Source: Paractinoplanes tereljensis | Lineage (GTDB): Bacteria > Actinomycetota > Actinomycetes > Mycobacteriales > Micromonosporaceae | DNA: 64,000 bases | Direction: 5' to 3' | NCBI RefSeq assembly: GCF_016862435.1 | Contig: NZ_BOMY01000021.1 | Coordinates: 62,001 to 126,000 of the forward strand | Shown here: piece by piece, positions 1 to 9,187 of the stretch | Layout of the letters: every line of letters starts with the position of its first letter | Position numbering within the stretch: the first letter of the stretch is position 1 | Notes under the pieces: generated by a model | The model's database searches: none | What the model was told of the DNA's origin: nothing | Seen by the model: the letters and a program-made list of their open reading frames with translations, nothing else | Position numbers and translations under genes: made by a program

Positions 1-972
1 GTCCTTGATGATTCGCCCGGAGATGCCGGTCCCGTAGGACCGGCCGAAGACGCTCATCGCCAGCTCGGTGCGGCCGGCGCCCATCAGGCCGGCCAACCCG
101 ACGATCTCGCCGCGGCGCAGGTTCAGGCTGGCGTTGTCGACGAGCAACCGGCCGTGCTGGGTGGGGCTGTGCACGGACCAGTTCTCGATCCGCAGCACCT
201 CGTCGCCGATGGTCGGCTCGTGCGGCGGGAAGCGGTGGTCCAGGTCCCGGCCGACCATGCCCGAAATGATCTTGTCTTCGGTCAGGCCCTCGGCCGGCAG
301 GGTGGTGATCGTCTTTCCGTCCCGCAGGATCGTCACCCGATCGGCGATGGCCAGCACCTCGTTGAGCTTGTGCGAGATGATCACACAGGTGATGCCCTGG
401 TCGCGCAGGCCGCGCAGCAGCCCGAGCAGGTGTTCCGAGTCGTCGTCGTTGAGTGCCGCGGTGGGCTCGTCCAGGATGAGCAGCTGCACTCGCTTGGACA
501 GCGCCTTGGCGATCTCGACCAGCTGCTGCTTGCCGACGCCGAGGTCGAGCACCTGGGTGACCGGGTTCTCGTTGAGGCCGACCCGCTTCATCAGCTCGGC
601 GGCGGCGGCGTTCGTCCGGTTCCAGTCGATCAGCCCGCGCTTGGACTGCTCGTTGCCGAGGAAGATGTTCTCGGCGATGGACAGGTTGGACGCGAGCGCC
701 AGCTCCTGGTGAATGATCACGATGCCACGGTGCTCGCTGTCCCGGATGCCGGCGAACCGGCATTCCTGGCCGTCGAACTCGATGTCACCCTCGTAGTCAC
801 CGTGGGGGTAGACGCCGGAAAGCACCTTCATCAGGGTGGACTTTCCGGCGCCGTTCTCCCCGCAGATCGCGTGAATCTCGCCGCGGGACACCTCCAGGTT
901 GACGTCCGCGAGCGCTTTCACGCCCGGGAACGTCTTGGTGATGCCCCGCATCCGCAGGATGGTGTCACTCAT
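1..972 (-). CDS. Sugar ABC transporter ATP-binding protein (XylG/GguA/MmsA type), 3' end outside window
   Basis: Energises import of a monosaccharide through a CUT2-family ABC transporter at the cytoplasmic membrane. The first 324 residues are present. They carry a Walker A motif GENGAGKST near residues 38-46, the signature [15 protein letters not shown] near 140, Walker [12 protein letters not shown], the H-loop ISHKLNE, and the start of the second ATPase half ([19 protein letters not shown]). A duplicated ATPase is the hallmark of CUT2 proteins of about 500 residues, so roughly a third lies beyond base 1. The gene follows the binding-protein gene by 4 bp in one operon. The ATG at 970-972 is the only sensible start. 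The substrate cannot be read; xylose, arabinose or galactose are usual for this group. Confidence 0.93.
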   Translation of the reverse strand, partial: MSDTILRMRGITKTFPGVKALADVNLEVSRGEIHAICGENGAGKSTLMKVLSGVYPHGDYEGDIEFDGQECRFAGIRDSEHRGIVIIHQELALASNLSIAENIFLGNEQSKRGLIDWNRTNAAAAELMKRVGLNENPVTQVLDLGVGKQQLVEIAKALSKRVQLLILDEPTAALNDDDSEHLLGLLRGLRDQGITCVIISHKLNEVLAIADRVTILRDGKTITTLPAEGLTEDKIISGMVGRDLDHRFPPHEPTIGDEVLRIENWSVHSPTQHGRLLVDNASLNLRRGEIVGLAGLMGAGRTELAMSVFGRSYGTGISGRIIKD

Positions 973-976
973 TCGC

Positions 977-2107
977 TCAGGAACCCAGCTGAGCCTGGGT
1001 GTAGTAACCGCCGTCGACCAGGACCTTCTGGTAGTTCGACTTGTCGACGATCACCGACTGCAGCAGCATCGACGGGACGACCTTCACGCCGTTGTCGTAG
1101 TCGGTCGTGTTGTTGGTCTCCGGCTTCTGTCCCTTGAGGACCGCGTCGGCCATGGCCACCGTGGTCTTGGCGAGCTCCCGGGTGTCCTTGTAGATCGTCG
1201 AGTACTGCTCACCCGCGATGATCGACTTGACCGAGGCGAGCTCGGCGTCCTGGCCGGTCACGATCGGGTAGGGCTGCGCGGCGGTGCCGTAACCGTTGCT
1301 CTTGAGCGCGGACAGGATGCCGATCGACAGACCGTCGTAGGGCGAGAGCACGCCGTCAACCTTGGCGCCCGAGCGGTAGGTCGAGGTCAGGATGTTCTCC
1401 ATCCGGTCCTGGGCGACCTTCGGCTGCCAGCGCAGGATCGCGACCGTCTTGAAGTCGGTCTGCTTGCTCTTGACGACGATCGTGCCGTCCTCGATGAACG
1501 GCTTGAGCACGCTCATCGCACCGTTGAAGAAGAACGTCGCGTTGTTGTCGTCCGGCGAGCCGGCGAACAGCTCGATGTTGAACGGGCCCTTCGCGGTGCC
1601 CTTCGAGCCGTCGGCGTTGAGCACCTTCAGGCCGGTCAGCAGCGAGGTGGCCTGCTGCACGCCGACCTTGTTGTTGTCGAAGGTGGCGTAGTAGTCCACG
1701 TTCGGGCTGTTGCGGATCAGCCGGTCGTAGGCGATGACCGGGATGTTGGCGGCCTTCGCGTTCTCCAGCTGGGTGGTGATCGCGGTGCCGTCGATCGAGG
1801 CGATGATCAGCAGCTTGGCGCCCTTGGTGATCTGGTTGTCCAGCTGCTGGGTCTGCGTCGGGATCTTGTCCTCGGCGTACTGCAGGTCGACCTGGTAGCC
1901 CAGGGCCTCGAGCTGCTTCTTCAGGTTGTCACCGTCGGAGATCCAGCGCTCCGAGGACCGCGTCGGCATGGTGACACCGATCAGGCCACCCTTGGCGTCG
2001 CCGGCGGCGGGCGCCTTGTCGGCGGTCTTCTCGCTCGAACCACAGGCGGTAAGAGCGGCCGAAAGGACAACGGCGGAGGCGATGGCCCCCATCCGGGAAA
2101 GTTTCAT
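977..2107 (-). CDS. chvE: Sugar-binding lipoprotein of CUT2 ABC transporter (ChvE/XylF-like)
   Basis: Extracytoplasmic substrate-binding protein that hands a sugar to the ABC importer encoded just downstream. The 376-residue product has a lipoprotein signal with lipobox LTAC and lipidated Cys22, then a periplasmic-binding-protein fold: [19 protein letters not shown] at the start, and the multiple-sugar-binding hallmarks [10 protein letters not shown] and [10 protein letters not shown] typical of ChvE. An AAGGAG ribosome site sits 9 bp before the ATG. It is first in the operon with the ATPase gene (4 bp gap), behind a promoter with LacI-type operator half-sites. The family symbol is given for resemblance; the actual ligand is unknown. 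Confidence 0.9.
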   Translation of the reverse strand: MKLSRMGAIASAVVLSAALTACGSSEKTADKAPAAGDAKGGLIGVTMPTRSSERWISDGDNLKKQLEALGYQVDLQYAEDKIPTQTQQLDNQITKGAKLLIIASIDGTAITTQLENAKAANIPVIAYDRLIRNSPNVDYYATFDNNKVGVQQATSLLTGLKVLNADGSKGTAKGPFNIELFAGSPDDNNATFFFNGAMSVLKPFIEDGTIVVKSKQTDFKTVAILRWQPKVAQDRMENILTSTYRSGAKVDGVLSPYDGLSIGILSALKSNGYGTAAQPYPIVTGQDAELASVKSIIAGEQYSTIYKDTRELAKTTVAMADAVLKGQKPETNNTTDYDNGVKVVPSMLLQSVIVDKSNYQKVLVDGGYYTQAQLGS

Positions 2108-2147
2108 TGCGCGTTACTCCTTCATCGGGGGCGGCGGCGTGGCGTCG

Positions 2148-2176
2148 AGTGTGAACGCTAACAACGGGGGTGTCAA
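2148..2176 (-). promoter_or_regulatory. Candidate promoter and LacI-type operator for the sugar ABC operon
   Basis: On the minus strand a consensus -35 TTGACA (2176-2171) is followed 17 bp later by a weak -10, CACACT. Between and over the -10 lies TGTTAGCGTTCACA (2163-2150), an imperfect palindrome with the central CG of LacI-family operators. Binding there would block the polymerase. This is motif-level inference only. Confidence 0.4.
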
Positions 2177-2250
2177 CCGTTCCGGCAACGTCCGCGACAT
2201 GTTGAAGAAACTTGTATCCCAAACGTGTCCGGCCGGGTCAGAGGCCAAAT

Positions 2251-2264
2251 TGTTATCGATAACA
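2251..2264. promoter_or_regulatory. Perfect 14-bp palindrome TGTTATCGATAACA, candidate operator
   Basis: A perfect inverted repeat with a central CG lies about 145 bp upstream of the sugar-binding-protein gene and 12 bp after the stop of the neighbouring regulator gene. Its form fits a LacI-family operator. With the second site near 2150-2163 it could allow looping repression. The cognate repressor cannot be assigned from the window. Confidence 0.4.
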
Positions 2265-2275
2265 GACGGTGTTCG

Positions 2276-3223
2276 TCAGTCCAACCAGCCGAGACGGGCG
2301 ACGTGGAAACCGAGCTGCATACGGGTCCGGCCACCGGTCAGTTCCATCAGGTGCCGGACCCGGCGCTGGACCGTGCGTAACGACGTACTCAAATGCGCCG
2401 CGACCGCCTCGTCGGTCAGGCCGGTCATCAGCAGACCGACGATCCGGGAGTCCAGGTCGTCGAGCGATCGGGCACCGTCCGGAGTGGCCCGGCGCCACTC
2501 CGACTCGAAGAGGGCGAGCAGCGCCTGCAGCAACCCGCTCTCATAAACCAGCAGGGCGCCGGGCGGGCCCGCCGCTTGCAGCGGCATGAAGGCATGCTCA
2601 CGGTCCACGATCAACAACTTGAGGGGTACGGCGTCCGCGATCCGGATCTCCTCCCCCGCCCGCCGGGCCGCGACGATCCGGGCGTACGCATCCGGCTCCT
2701 CGTCGAGCATCGCCCGCTCGAACACCACCCGATAACGCACGCCCCGGGCGACGGCGCTGTCCTCCTCGACGTTCTCGGCCGCGCGGATCACCGCGATCGG
2801 CGCCTTCACCAGCGACAGCACCTCGTCGCGGGCACCGAGCTGCAGCCGGCCGAACGCCTCGCGCACCTCGTCGGCACCCCGGATCACGTCGACCACACCG
2901 GGTGCCCCGCGGCCCATCGTCCCGGCCCGGTAGACCTCGTCGAGCACGCCCAGCTCGGCCTCGGCCCGTTGCAGCTCCTCGCGGCGCCGGCGCAGCCCGT
3001 CGCGCAACGTGGTGGCGGGCGGGGCGGCCACGAACCGCTCCGGGTCGCCCAGGCCGCGCACGGCCAGCCCGGCCGCCTCGAGACCGGACAGCAACATCTT
3101 GGCCCGGTCGGCGGGGACCCGCATCAGCGACGCGAACTCGGCCGGCCCGGCCGACGGAACCGTGATGAGGGCACGGTAGGCCGCGGATTCGTCGGCCCCG
3201 AGGCCCAGCACGTCAGGCTGCAC
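2276..3223 (-). CDS. TrmB/LuxR-type helix-turn-helix transcriptional regulator
   Basis: Probable DNA-binding regulator of 315 residues. The N-terminal half looks like a TrmB-type winged helix (ADESAAYRALITVPSAG, then a module predicting coiled coil and a ligand-binding middle). The C-terminus carries a LuxR-type helix-turn-helix: SRIVGLLMTGLTDEAVAAH followed by STSLRTVQRRVRHLMELTG. This N-TrmB/C-LuxR architecture is common in actinomycetes. The frame stays open upstream to 3301, but those 26 residues are not family-like, so the GTG at 3223 is preferred; no strong ribosome site decides it. It sits just upstream of the sugar operon in the same direction, but its target is unknown. Confidence 0.78.
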   Translation of the reverse strand: MQPDVLGLGADESAAYRALITVPSAGPAEFASLMRVPADRAKMLLSGLEAAGLAVRGLGDPERFVAAPPATTLRDGLRRRREELQRAEAELGVLDEVYRAGTMGRGAPGVVDVIRGADEVREAFGRLQLGARDEVLSLVKAPIAVIRAAENVEEDSAVARGVRYRVVFERAMLDEEPDAYARIVAARRAGEEIRIADAVPLKLLIVDREHAFMPLQAAGPPGALLVYESGLLQALLALFESEWRRATPDGARSLDDLDSRIVGLLMTGLTDEAVAAHLSTSLRTVQRRVRHLMELTGGRTRMQLGFHVARLGWLD

Positions 3224-3408
3224 GCCGCGCAGTTTGGCGTATTTACGCCATGAACGGAAGCCGCCGTGGCCGATCCGTTGCACGAGCACCTGCACTTGCA
3301 CGAACGTCTATCTCCCCACGCGTATCTCTCACCACGCCCAGAGGAATTCCGATGACGCGATTTCTCGCCGACGACCCAGGCGGCGGCACCCCGATCTGGA
3401 ACATCCGC

Positions 3409-4971
3409 TCAGTGGCCGGTCGGCTGCATGTCCTCGTGGTAACGCATCCAGGTGCCCTTGCCGTCGTGCTTCGCGGCGTACATGGCTAGGTCGGCCGCAC
3501 GCAGCAGGCCGCCGACCTCGTCGCCGGGCCCGCCGCAGGCGAAACCGATGCTGGCGTTCGCCCGCACCGCGGTGTCGCCGTAGCGGATCGGCTCGGCGAG
3601 CGACTCCAGAATCCGCTTCGAGGTCAGCACCGCGTCCTCGTCGCCGCAGTCGCGCAACAGGATGGCGAACTCGTCTCCGCCGAGCCGGGCGACCAGGTCG
3701 TTGTCCCGCACCGACGCGCGCAGCTTGTCGGCCACCCCGGCCAGCAGCGCGTCGCCGGCGGCGTGGCCGAGCGTGTCGTTGACCGCCTTGAACCCGTCCA
3801 GGTCGATCAGCAGCAGCGAGGTGGTACCGGGCGCGCAGGTGTCCAGCGCCTCGGTGACCTCCTCGTGGAAGTGGGTGCGGTTGGCCAGCCCGGTCAGGCC
3901 GTCGAACAGGGCCTGGTGGCGCAGCCGGGCCTCGTGCTCGCGCAGCTCGGCCAGGGTGGCGTCGAGCCGGTCGATCAGCTGGCTGTTGTCGTGGAACGCG
4001 GCCAGCTGGCGCAGCACCACCAGACCGAAGATCAGGCCGAGGCCGGCCACCGCGCCCAGCACCTTGGCGGTCGTGTCGGACGGGAGGACGGCGAGCACCG
4101 CGGTGAAGGCGACCGCGATCGACCCGTACGGAAGAAGGCTGTAACGCCGCCGCCGGCGCGTGCCGAACCCGATCGCCGCGTCGAACCGGACCACGATCTC
4201 CTGGATCCGCGGGCCCAGCGCGATAAGCAGCGACGGGGCGAAGCGGACCACGTAGACGTAGGCCGGCATGCCGCCGTCGGCCCCCGGGGCCAGGAAGAAG
4301 CCGAGGATGTTCACGCCGGCCGAGACGACCATCGGGATGGCCGCCGCCCGGTGCATCGGCGCGTTACCGCTGAGCACGAGTTTCACCGCGGCGAAGCCGG
4401 AGGTGAGGATGATCGCCCCGGTGGCCAGGATGGTGACCAGGTCCTCGGTGCCGGCGTTGCCGACGGCGAAACACCAGGCCACCACCGCCCCGCCGACCAG
4501 GACCGTGGTCGAGTCCAGCCAGAACGCCATCTTCTCCCGGCCGGACTGGCCGGGCATCGGGTGCATCAGCATGGCCACGATGACCGCACCCATGCCGACC
4601 GCGAAGCAGCCGCCCTGCACCATGCCACCGGCCGTCGACCACTGGCCGTGCTGACCGAAGGCGAGGATCGCCTGGCTGCTGTCGCCGACGGTGAACATCG
4701 CGCCGGCGATGGCAAGGATCCGCCAGAACCGGCGCAGGGCGCCGGTCGCCATCCGGAAGACCCGCCAGGACGAGTACGCGAGCAGGGCGTCGAGCGGCAC
4801 CTGGAAGAGCCAGAACACCCGGACCTGGCCGTTGGAGTGACCGCCGAGACCGAACAGCAGGCCGATACCGGCCACGGTCCACAGCACCGCGGCGATCATC
4901 ACCGGGTCGCGGCGCAACGACAGCGAGAGCGCACGCCGGATGCGCGAGGCGGTCGAGCGGGCCGGGATCAC
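3409..4971 (-). CDS. Membrane-bound diguanylate cyclase (GGDEF)
   Basis: Makes cyclic di-GMP from two GTP. The 520-residue protein starts with a short basic region, then many hydrophobic segments (for example VMIAAVLWTVAGIGLLFGL) over about 330 residues, a short coiled linker (LAELREHEARLRHQALFDGL) and a GGDEF domain. The catalytic motif RLGGDEFAILL has GGDEF at 431-435. The inhibitory I-site RxxD (RDND) lies five residues before it, so product inhibition is likely retained. No EAL domain follows. The frame is open up to 5505 through the neighbouring gene, but that part is antisense-like and overlaps a real gene, so the GTG at 4971, 47 bp after the stop of the HATPase gene, is chosen. Third gene of a signalling operon. 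Confidence 0.88.
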   Translation of the reverse strand: MIPARSTASRIRRALSLSLRRDPVMIAAVLWTVAGIGLLFGLGGHSNGQVRVFWLFQVPLDALLAYSSWRVFRMATGALRRFWRILAIAGAMFTVGDSSQAILAFGQHGQWSTAGGMVQGGCFAVGMGAVIVAMLMHPMPGQSGREKMAFWLDSTTVLVGGAVVAWCFAVGNAGTEDLVTILATGAIILTSGFAAVKLVLSGNAPMHRAAAIPMVVSAGVNILGFFLAPGADGGMPAYVYVVRFAPSLLIALGPRIQEIVVRFDAAIGFGTRRRRRYSLLPYGSIAVAFTAVLAVLPSDTTAKVLGAVAGLGLIFGLVVLRQLAAFHDNSQLIDRLDATLAELREHEARLRHQALFDGLTGLANRTHFHEEVTEALDTCAPGTTSLLLIDLDGFKAVNDTLGHAAGDALLAGVADKLRASVRDNDLVARLGGDEFAILLRDCGDEDAVLTSKRILESLAEPIRYGDTAVRANASIGFACGGPGDEVGGLLRAADLAMYAAKHDGKGTWMRYHEDMQPTGH

Positions 4972-5018
4972 AAGGTCGGTTTCGACCGGCGGGGGTGCAC
5001 CCTGAGGATTCGGGCCGG

Positions 5019-5930
5019 TCAGGTCAGCAGATGGGTGCGGATGCTGGTGCCGGACGGGCCGGTGTGAATGCGGACCAGGTCGCAGATCTGGTTGACCAGC
5101 AGTAGCCCGCGGCCACTGGGCAGCATGGGGTGGGGTGGGACCCGCCCGGCCAGCGGGTCGGTGATGTGGCCGGTGTCGTCGACCTGGCAGGCGAACAGGC
5201 CGGGCTCGGTCCACACCGCGATCCGGCCGGGTCCAGTGGTGTGCTTGATGGTGTTGGCGGCCAGTTCGTGGGCGGCGAGGATCATCTCCTCCAGGCGGTC
5301 CCCGGTAAGCACCAGGCCGGCCTGCCGGCGGACCAGGTCGCGCACCCGGACCAGGTCGGGCACCCGGCGGTAGTCCAGGACGGTGGCGGACGCCGGTGGT
5401 GGCGGCAGTGGAATGTTGAAGTCGCCGGCGGTGGTGACCGGGTCGCCGAACGAGGGACTGGGCACGCGGACTCCGTGGTCGATCATGACGGGATGGGTGC
5501 GCCACGCGTCGGCGATCGCGGACGAGGTGAGCAGGGACGCGTCGTACGGGCAGAGGAACGTCGCGTCCCGGCCCTCGAACACCGTGTTCACCAGGGCTTC
5601 GTGGGCGGCGCAGGCCGGGTATTCGACCGAGCTGCGGCCGGGCCAGACCGGCTCACCGACGAACCACACCCGTTTGCCGGGGTGCTCCGCCGCGTACCGC
5701 AGGAGCAGGCCGGGGATGATCCGGCCGGGGTTGCGGCCGGTCACCGTCATGTCGGCGAAGTCGACCCGCCCGCGGTCGCCGGCCAGCGCGTCGCGCAGCA
5801 GGTCGAGGTTGTGGCCGGGCAGGGCGACCAGGACCGGGTCGCCGTTCTCGACCGCGGACCGGACGAACGGCACGGTGGCCGACAGAAAGCCGGCAACGTC
5901 ATGGTAGAGAAGGCCCCGATGGGTCATCAC
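5019..5930 (-). CDS. MEDS-domain anti-sigma regulatory factor with histidine-kinase-type ATPase (RsbA family)
   Basis: Likely a switch protein that binds a sigma factor or its antagonist. The 303 residues split into an N-terminal MEDS sensory domain (HRGLLYHDVAGFLSATVPFV through about residue 170) and a C-terminal HATPase domain: N-box HELAANTIKHTT near 222, G1 box VDDTGHI, G2 box PSGRGLLLVNQ. This is the RsbA layout found widely in Streptomyces and Actinoplanes. The start is GTG at 5930 or ATG at 5927, overlapping the stop of the upstream MEDS-STAS gene, so the two are translationally coupled and probably interact. The absence of the His phospho-acceptor box agrees with an anti-sigma kinase rather than a sensor kinase. 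Confidence 0.85.
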   Translation of the reverse strand: MMTHRGLLYHDVAGFLSATVPFVRSAVENGDPVLVALPGHNLDLLRDALAGDRGRVDFADMTVTGRNPGRIIPGLLLRYAAEHPGKRVWFVGEPVWPGRSSVEYPACAAHEALVNTVFEGRDATFLCPYDASLLTSSAIADAWRTHPVMIDHGVRVPSPSFGDPVTTAGDFNIPLPPPPASATVLDYRRVPDLVRVRDLVRRQAGLVLTGDRLEEMILAAHELAANTIKHTTGPGRIAVWTEPGLFACQVDDTGHITDPLAGRVPPHPMLPSGRGLLLVNQICDLVRIHTGPSGTSIRTHLLT

Positions 5931-6781
5931 GCTTCCACGGTGAGAGCCTCCACGGCACTCGCGCCGTGAAAGTCGAGGAGCCGGAGCAGGTTGGGTGCGC
6001 AGCCGGTGAGCCGGAGCCGGCCGGCTCCGCTCGCGGCCACGTCGACCAGGACCCGGGCGGCGGCGATGTCGGCGAACCGCAGGCCGGAGACGTCGACGGT
6101 TACGTCGGGGTGCTCATCGAAGAGGTGCTTGACCACGGCACACAGGGCGTCCCGGTTCGACAGGTCGGCCTCGCCGGAGATGCGCAGCCCCCACGGCTGC
6201 CGGACCCGCCGCATCCGCAGCGACGAATCGGGGTCGAACGGCATTTCGGAACCGGCCGCACCCGGGTGCGCCCAGAGCAGCCGGCGCAGGTAGAGCGGGT
6301 CGAAGCGGCGCCGGTCGTACGCGCACACGCCGGCCACGAAACCGTCGGCGAAGACCAGATGGTTGATGTTCGCCTCGTAGGACGACAGGTGCTCGGCGCC
6401 GGGAACGCGGCGGCTGGCCCAGGTCATGTCGCCGACCACCCGGATGCCCCGGTAGCCGGCCGCCCGGGCGGCGGTGACCGCGGTGTGCCAGATCTCGACG
6501 GTCGCGGCCGGGTCGAAGGAACCCCCGGCGAGATAGCTGTCCTCGGCGGTGAGCGCGTCGAGGTCGCCGGCGCCGAGCGCCGAGCGGGTGTCGACGCCGT
6601 GCCGTCGGAGACCCTCGAGAACGGTTTCCGGGTCGTCGCCGCAGTAGAGCACACGGTGCCGGTCGCGCAGACCTGCGCGCACGAAGCGGGCGATCGCCTG
6701 CATCCGGATCGCGTCGTCGTCGACGGTCCAGCAGACATGATCACCGAGCGTGACCCGGTCGAGGAGCGGTAACCCGCTCAC
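5927..6781 (-). CDS. MEDS-STAS domain protein (anti-sigma factor antagonist-like)
   Basis: Probable partner of the adjacent HATPase protein in a partner-switching circuit. The 284 residues hold a MEDS domain (LGDHVCWTVDDDAIRMQAIA to FVAGVCAYDRRRFDP), then a STAS domain (WGLRISGEADLSNRDALCAV to the end). In most antagonists a serine lies in the DSSG loop; here that loop reads FADIAAARVL and has no Ser/Thr, so phosphorylation control may be lost. The GTG at 6781 is preferred because GAGAGGA lies 6-8 bp before it; the frame is open to 6841. First gene of the operon with the HATPase and the diguanylate cyclase. Confidence 0.83.
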   Translation of the reverse strand: MSGLPLLDRVTLGDHVCWTVDDDAIRMQAIARFVRAGLRDRHRVLYCGDDPETVLEGLRRHGVDTRSALGAGDLDALTAEDSYLAGGSFDPAATVEIWHTAVTAARAAGYRGIRVVGDMTWASRRVPGAEHLSSYEANINHLVFADGFVAGVCAYDRRRFDPLYLRRLLWAHPGAAGSEMPFDPDSSLRMRRVRQPWGLRISGEADLSNRDALCAVVKHLFDEHPDVTVDVSGLRFADIAAARVLVDVAASGAGRLRLTGCAPNLLRLLDFHGASAVEALTVEA

Positions 6782-6868
6782 GATGTCGTCCTCTCGCAGG
6801 TGGCGGGGGTGTGGGTACAACGTACCCGCCACCCTGCGCAACCGCGCTACCCCGCGAGAGTGACAGTT

Positions 6869-8026
6869 TTACGTGCTCGACACCCAGGTCGGGTGAGTGG
6901 CGGCGAACTCGGCCACGGTGTCGTTCTTGGCCGCCTTGAGCAGGTCGAGGCTGTCGTCGTTGAGCAGCTCCACCTCGCCGACACCGGCGATCGACTTGGG
7001 GTTGAACTTGCCCTCGTTGGTCTTGATCGTGATGAGGTCGTTCGGGTTGATGCCCTTCATCGCGAAGACCCAGTCCTCGAGCGAGATGCCGCCGGTGTCG
7101 ACCGTCATGGTGGAGCCGATCGCCTTGATCAGGCTGGGCAGCTTGGTCGGCGAGGAGAGGCCGTCCTTCACCGCCTGGTTGACGATCGCCTTGAAGAACT
7201 GCTGCTGGTGGCGCTGGCGGCCGTAGTCGAAGTCGTTGTTGGCGAGCAGGTCGCGCTGGCGCACGAAGTCGAGGGCCTCGCCCGGGGTGAAGCAGTGGTC
7301 GCCCTTGGCGTAGAACTTCGGCGTCACCCCCTTGATCTTCGACTTCAGGGTGCCGTCCTTGTTGATCACGTACGGCGCGGCGGCCTTGCCGGTCTTGTCG
7401 TTGGTGCCGACGTGGATCGAGGTGGTGTCCTCGTCGACGTACATACACACCTTGCCGAGCACGTTGACGACATTCTTGAAGCCCTCGAAGTCGATGATCG
7501 CGCCGGCGTCCGGGGTGATCCCGGTGAGCTCCTTGATCGTCAGCGAGAGCAGCTCGAAACCGTGCGACAGCGCGTCCGGCCCGGTCAGGCCGCGGCTGCC
7601 GAAGAAGAAGGCCGCGTTGATCTTGTTCTTGCCGCCGGCGAACGACTGCTTGCCGTTGTCGTAGGCCGGGATCGGCACATAGCTGTCCCGGGGCAACGAG
7701 ATCATGTAGCCGGAGTCGTGATCGGCCGGAATGTGCAGCAGAATGATCGAGTCGGACCGGGTGCCGGCGGTGGGCAACGCGTCCTTACGGGCGTCGATGC
7801 CGACCAGGAGGATGTTCTTGGCCCCGGTGACCGACGCGTGCTTCACCGCGTCGCTGTTGGCGGCCGCACCGATCAGGCTCTGCTGACTGACCGAGCGGGT
7901 GGTGGCCGCGACAGTCGCCTGGATCGCCACCACCGACCCTCCGCCGACCACGGTCAGCAGGGCACCGAAAGTGAGACACAGGCGCGCCCAGCGCGGACTG
8001 CGCTGGCGACGGGGTTTCCTTCTCAA
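6869..8026 (-). CDS. LytR-CpsA-Psr (LCP) family glycopolymer transferase
   Basis: Attaches phosphate-linked cell-wall glycopolymers from a lipid carrier to peptidoglycan, acting outside the membrane. The 385-385+ residue product has a basic N-terminus and one membrane anchor (LCLTFGALLTVVGGGSVVAI), then the LCP domain with GTRSDSIILLHI, MISLPRDSYV, NKINAAFFFG and the arginine-rich motif FDYGRQRHQQQFF. All polyprenyl-phosphate-binding arginines and the acidic residues of the family appear present. AAGGAG directly abuts the ATG at 8032, so the in-frame TTG at 8026, six bases further on, is the better spaced start. It is divergent from two glycosyltransferase genes, which suggests a shared wall-polymer role. 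Confidence 0.9.
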   Translation of the reverse strand: MRRKPRRQRSPRWARLCLTFGALLTVVGGGSVVAIQATVAATTRSVSQQSLIGAAANSDAVKHASVTGAKNILLVGIDARKDALPTAGTRSDSIILLHIPADHDSGYMISLPRDSYVPIPAYDNGKQSFAGGKNKINAAFFFGSRGLTGPDALSHGFELLSLTIKELTGITPDAGAIIDFEGFKNVVNVLGKVCMYVDEDTTSIHVGTNDKTGKAAAPYVINKDGTLKSKIKGVTPKFYAKGDHCFTPGEALDFVRQRDLLANNDFDYGRQRHQQQFFKAIVNQAVKDGLSSPTKLPSLIKAIGSTMTVDTGGISLEDWVFAMKGINPNDLITIKTNEGKFNPKSIAGVGEVELLNDDSLDLLKAAKNDTVAEFAATHPTWVSST

Positions 8027-8236
8027 GATCATCTCCTTGTGGCGACTCCCCCTATAAGACGGATGCCGCGGTCATAAAGATTGCTCTTGGCCGGTGAGAA
8101 TTCGGTGAGAAGTTTCTGGCAGGGACCTGTGATTCCCGCCCTTCCCTTCGATGCCTCCTTCCATTAACCGGACGGCTTCCCGGCGCCCATAGCCTCCGAC
8201 CCGCCAGCTCCTCCCCTCTCGCCAGGCAGGTCGCCC

Positions 8237-9187
8237 ATGTCTACTGACCCGGATGTCAGCGTCGTCATCCCGACGCTCAACCGGCCGGAACTGGCCGCCC
8301 GAGCGGTCCGCAGCGTGCTCGCCCAGACGCATGCGAACCTGGAGGTCGTGGTGGTCGCCGACGGCCCCGATCCGATTACCCGCCAGACCCTGGAGGCGAT
8401 CGGCGACGAGCGGGTCCGGGTGATCGAGCTGCCCGAGCGGGGCAAGGCGCCGAACGCCCGCAACCAGGGCGCGCTCGCCGCCCGCGGCCACTGGACCGCG
8501 CTGCTCGACGACGACGACGAATGGCTGCCCGGCAAGCTCGAGGCCCAGCTGAAGCTCGCGGCCACCGCCACCCGGGAATCCCCGGTGGTCGCCACCCGCA
8601 TGATCAGCCGCACCCCGCGGGCCGACACGATCATGCCGCGCCGGCTGCCCGCCCCCGGCGAGCCGCTGAGTGAGTACTTCACCGTCCGCCGCGGCCTGTT
8701 CTACGGCGACGGCTTCATCCAGACCTCGACGATCATGGCGCCGACCGAGCTGCTGCGCCGGGTGCCGTTCACCGTCGGCCTGCGCCGCCAGCAGGAACTC
8801 GACTGGGCGTTGCGGGCCGTCCAGGAGCCCGACGTCGAGCTGCTCTACGCCGATGACGCGCTCGTGCTCTGGCACCAGGACGAGGACCGCGACCGGATCA
8901 GCCTGGAGAACCCGTGGCAGGAACAGCTCGAATGGCTGCGCGCCAACCGGTCGCTGTTCACCCCGCGGGCGTACGCTGCGTTCACCATGAGCGTGCTCAG
9001 CTCGATGGCCGCACCGACCCGCAGCGGCCGCGTCTTCCGGGAGTTGCTGTCCGAGGCCCGCACCCACGGCCGGCCCGGCGCCATCGACTACGTGACGTTC
9101 CTGCAGATCTGGACCCTGCCGCCGAACGTCCGGCACCGCCTGCGCGACGCGGTGGTGGGCCGCCGGTCGGCTGCCGATGTCCGCTGA
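8237..9187 (+). CDS. Family 2 glycosyltransferase
   Basis: Transfers a sugar from a nucleotide-sugar donor, on the cytoplasmic side. It has 316 residues in a GT-A fold: DVSVVIPTLNRPELAARAV at the N-terminus, NARNQGALAARG, and the metal-binding acidic run LLDDDDEW at 89-96 in place of DXD. There is no membrane segment. The ATG follows a GGCAGG ribosome site. Its last 11 bases overlap the next glycosyltransferase gene, so the two are coupled. Acceptor and donor are unknown; the LCP gene next door suggests a wall or surface polysaccharide. Confidence 0.88.
   Translation: MSTDPDVSVVIPTLNRPELAARAVRSVLAQTHANLEVVVVADGPDPITRQTLEAIGDERVRVIELPERGKAPNARNQGALAARGHWTALLDDDDEWLPGKLEAQLKLAATATRESPVVATRMISRTPRADTIMPRRLPAPGEPLSEYFTVRRGLFYGDGFIQTSTIMAPTELLRRVPFTVGLRRQQELDWALRAVQEPDVELLYADDALVLWHQDEDRDRISLENPWQEQLEWLRANRSLFTPRAYAAFTMSVLSSMAAPTRSGRVFRELLSEARTHGRPGAIDYVTFLQIWTLPPNVRHRLRDAVVGRRSAADVR

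Noticed and set aside
4972..5505. N-terminal extension of the diguanylate cyclase
   Set aside because: This frame lies over the HATPase gene and has Pro/Arg/Gly-rich shadow composition; the membrane domain begins after GTG 4971.
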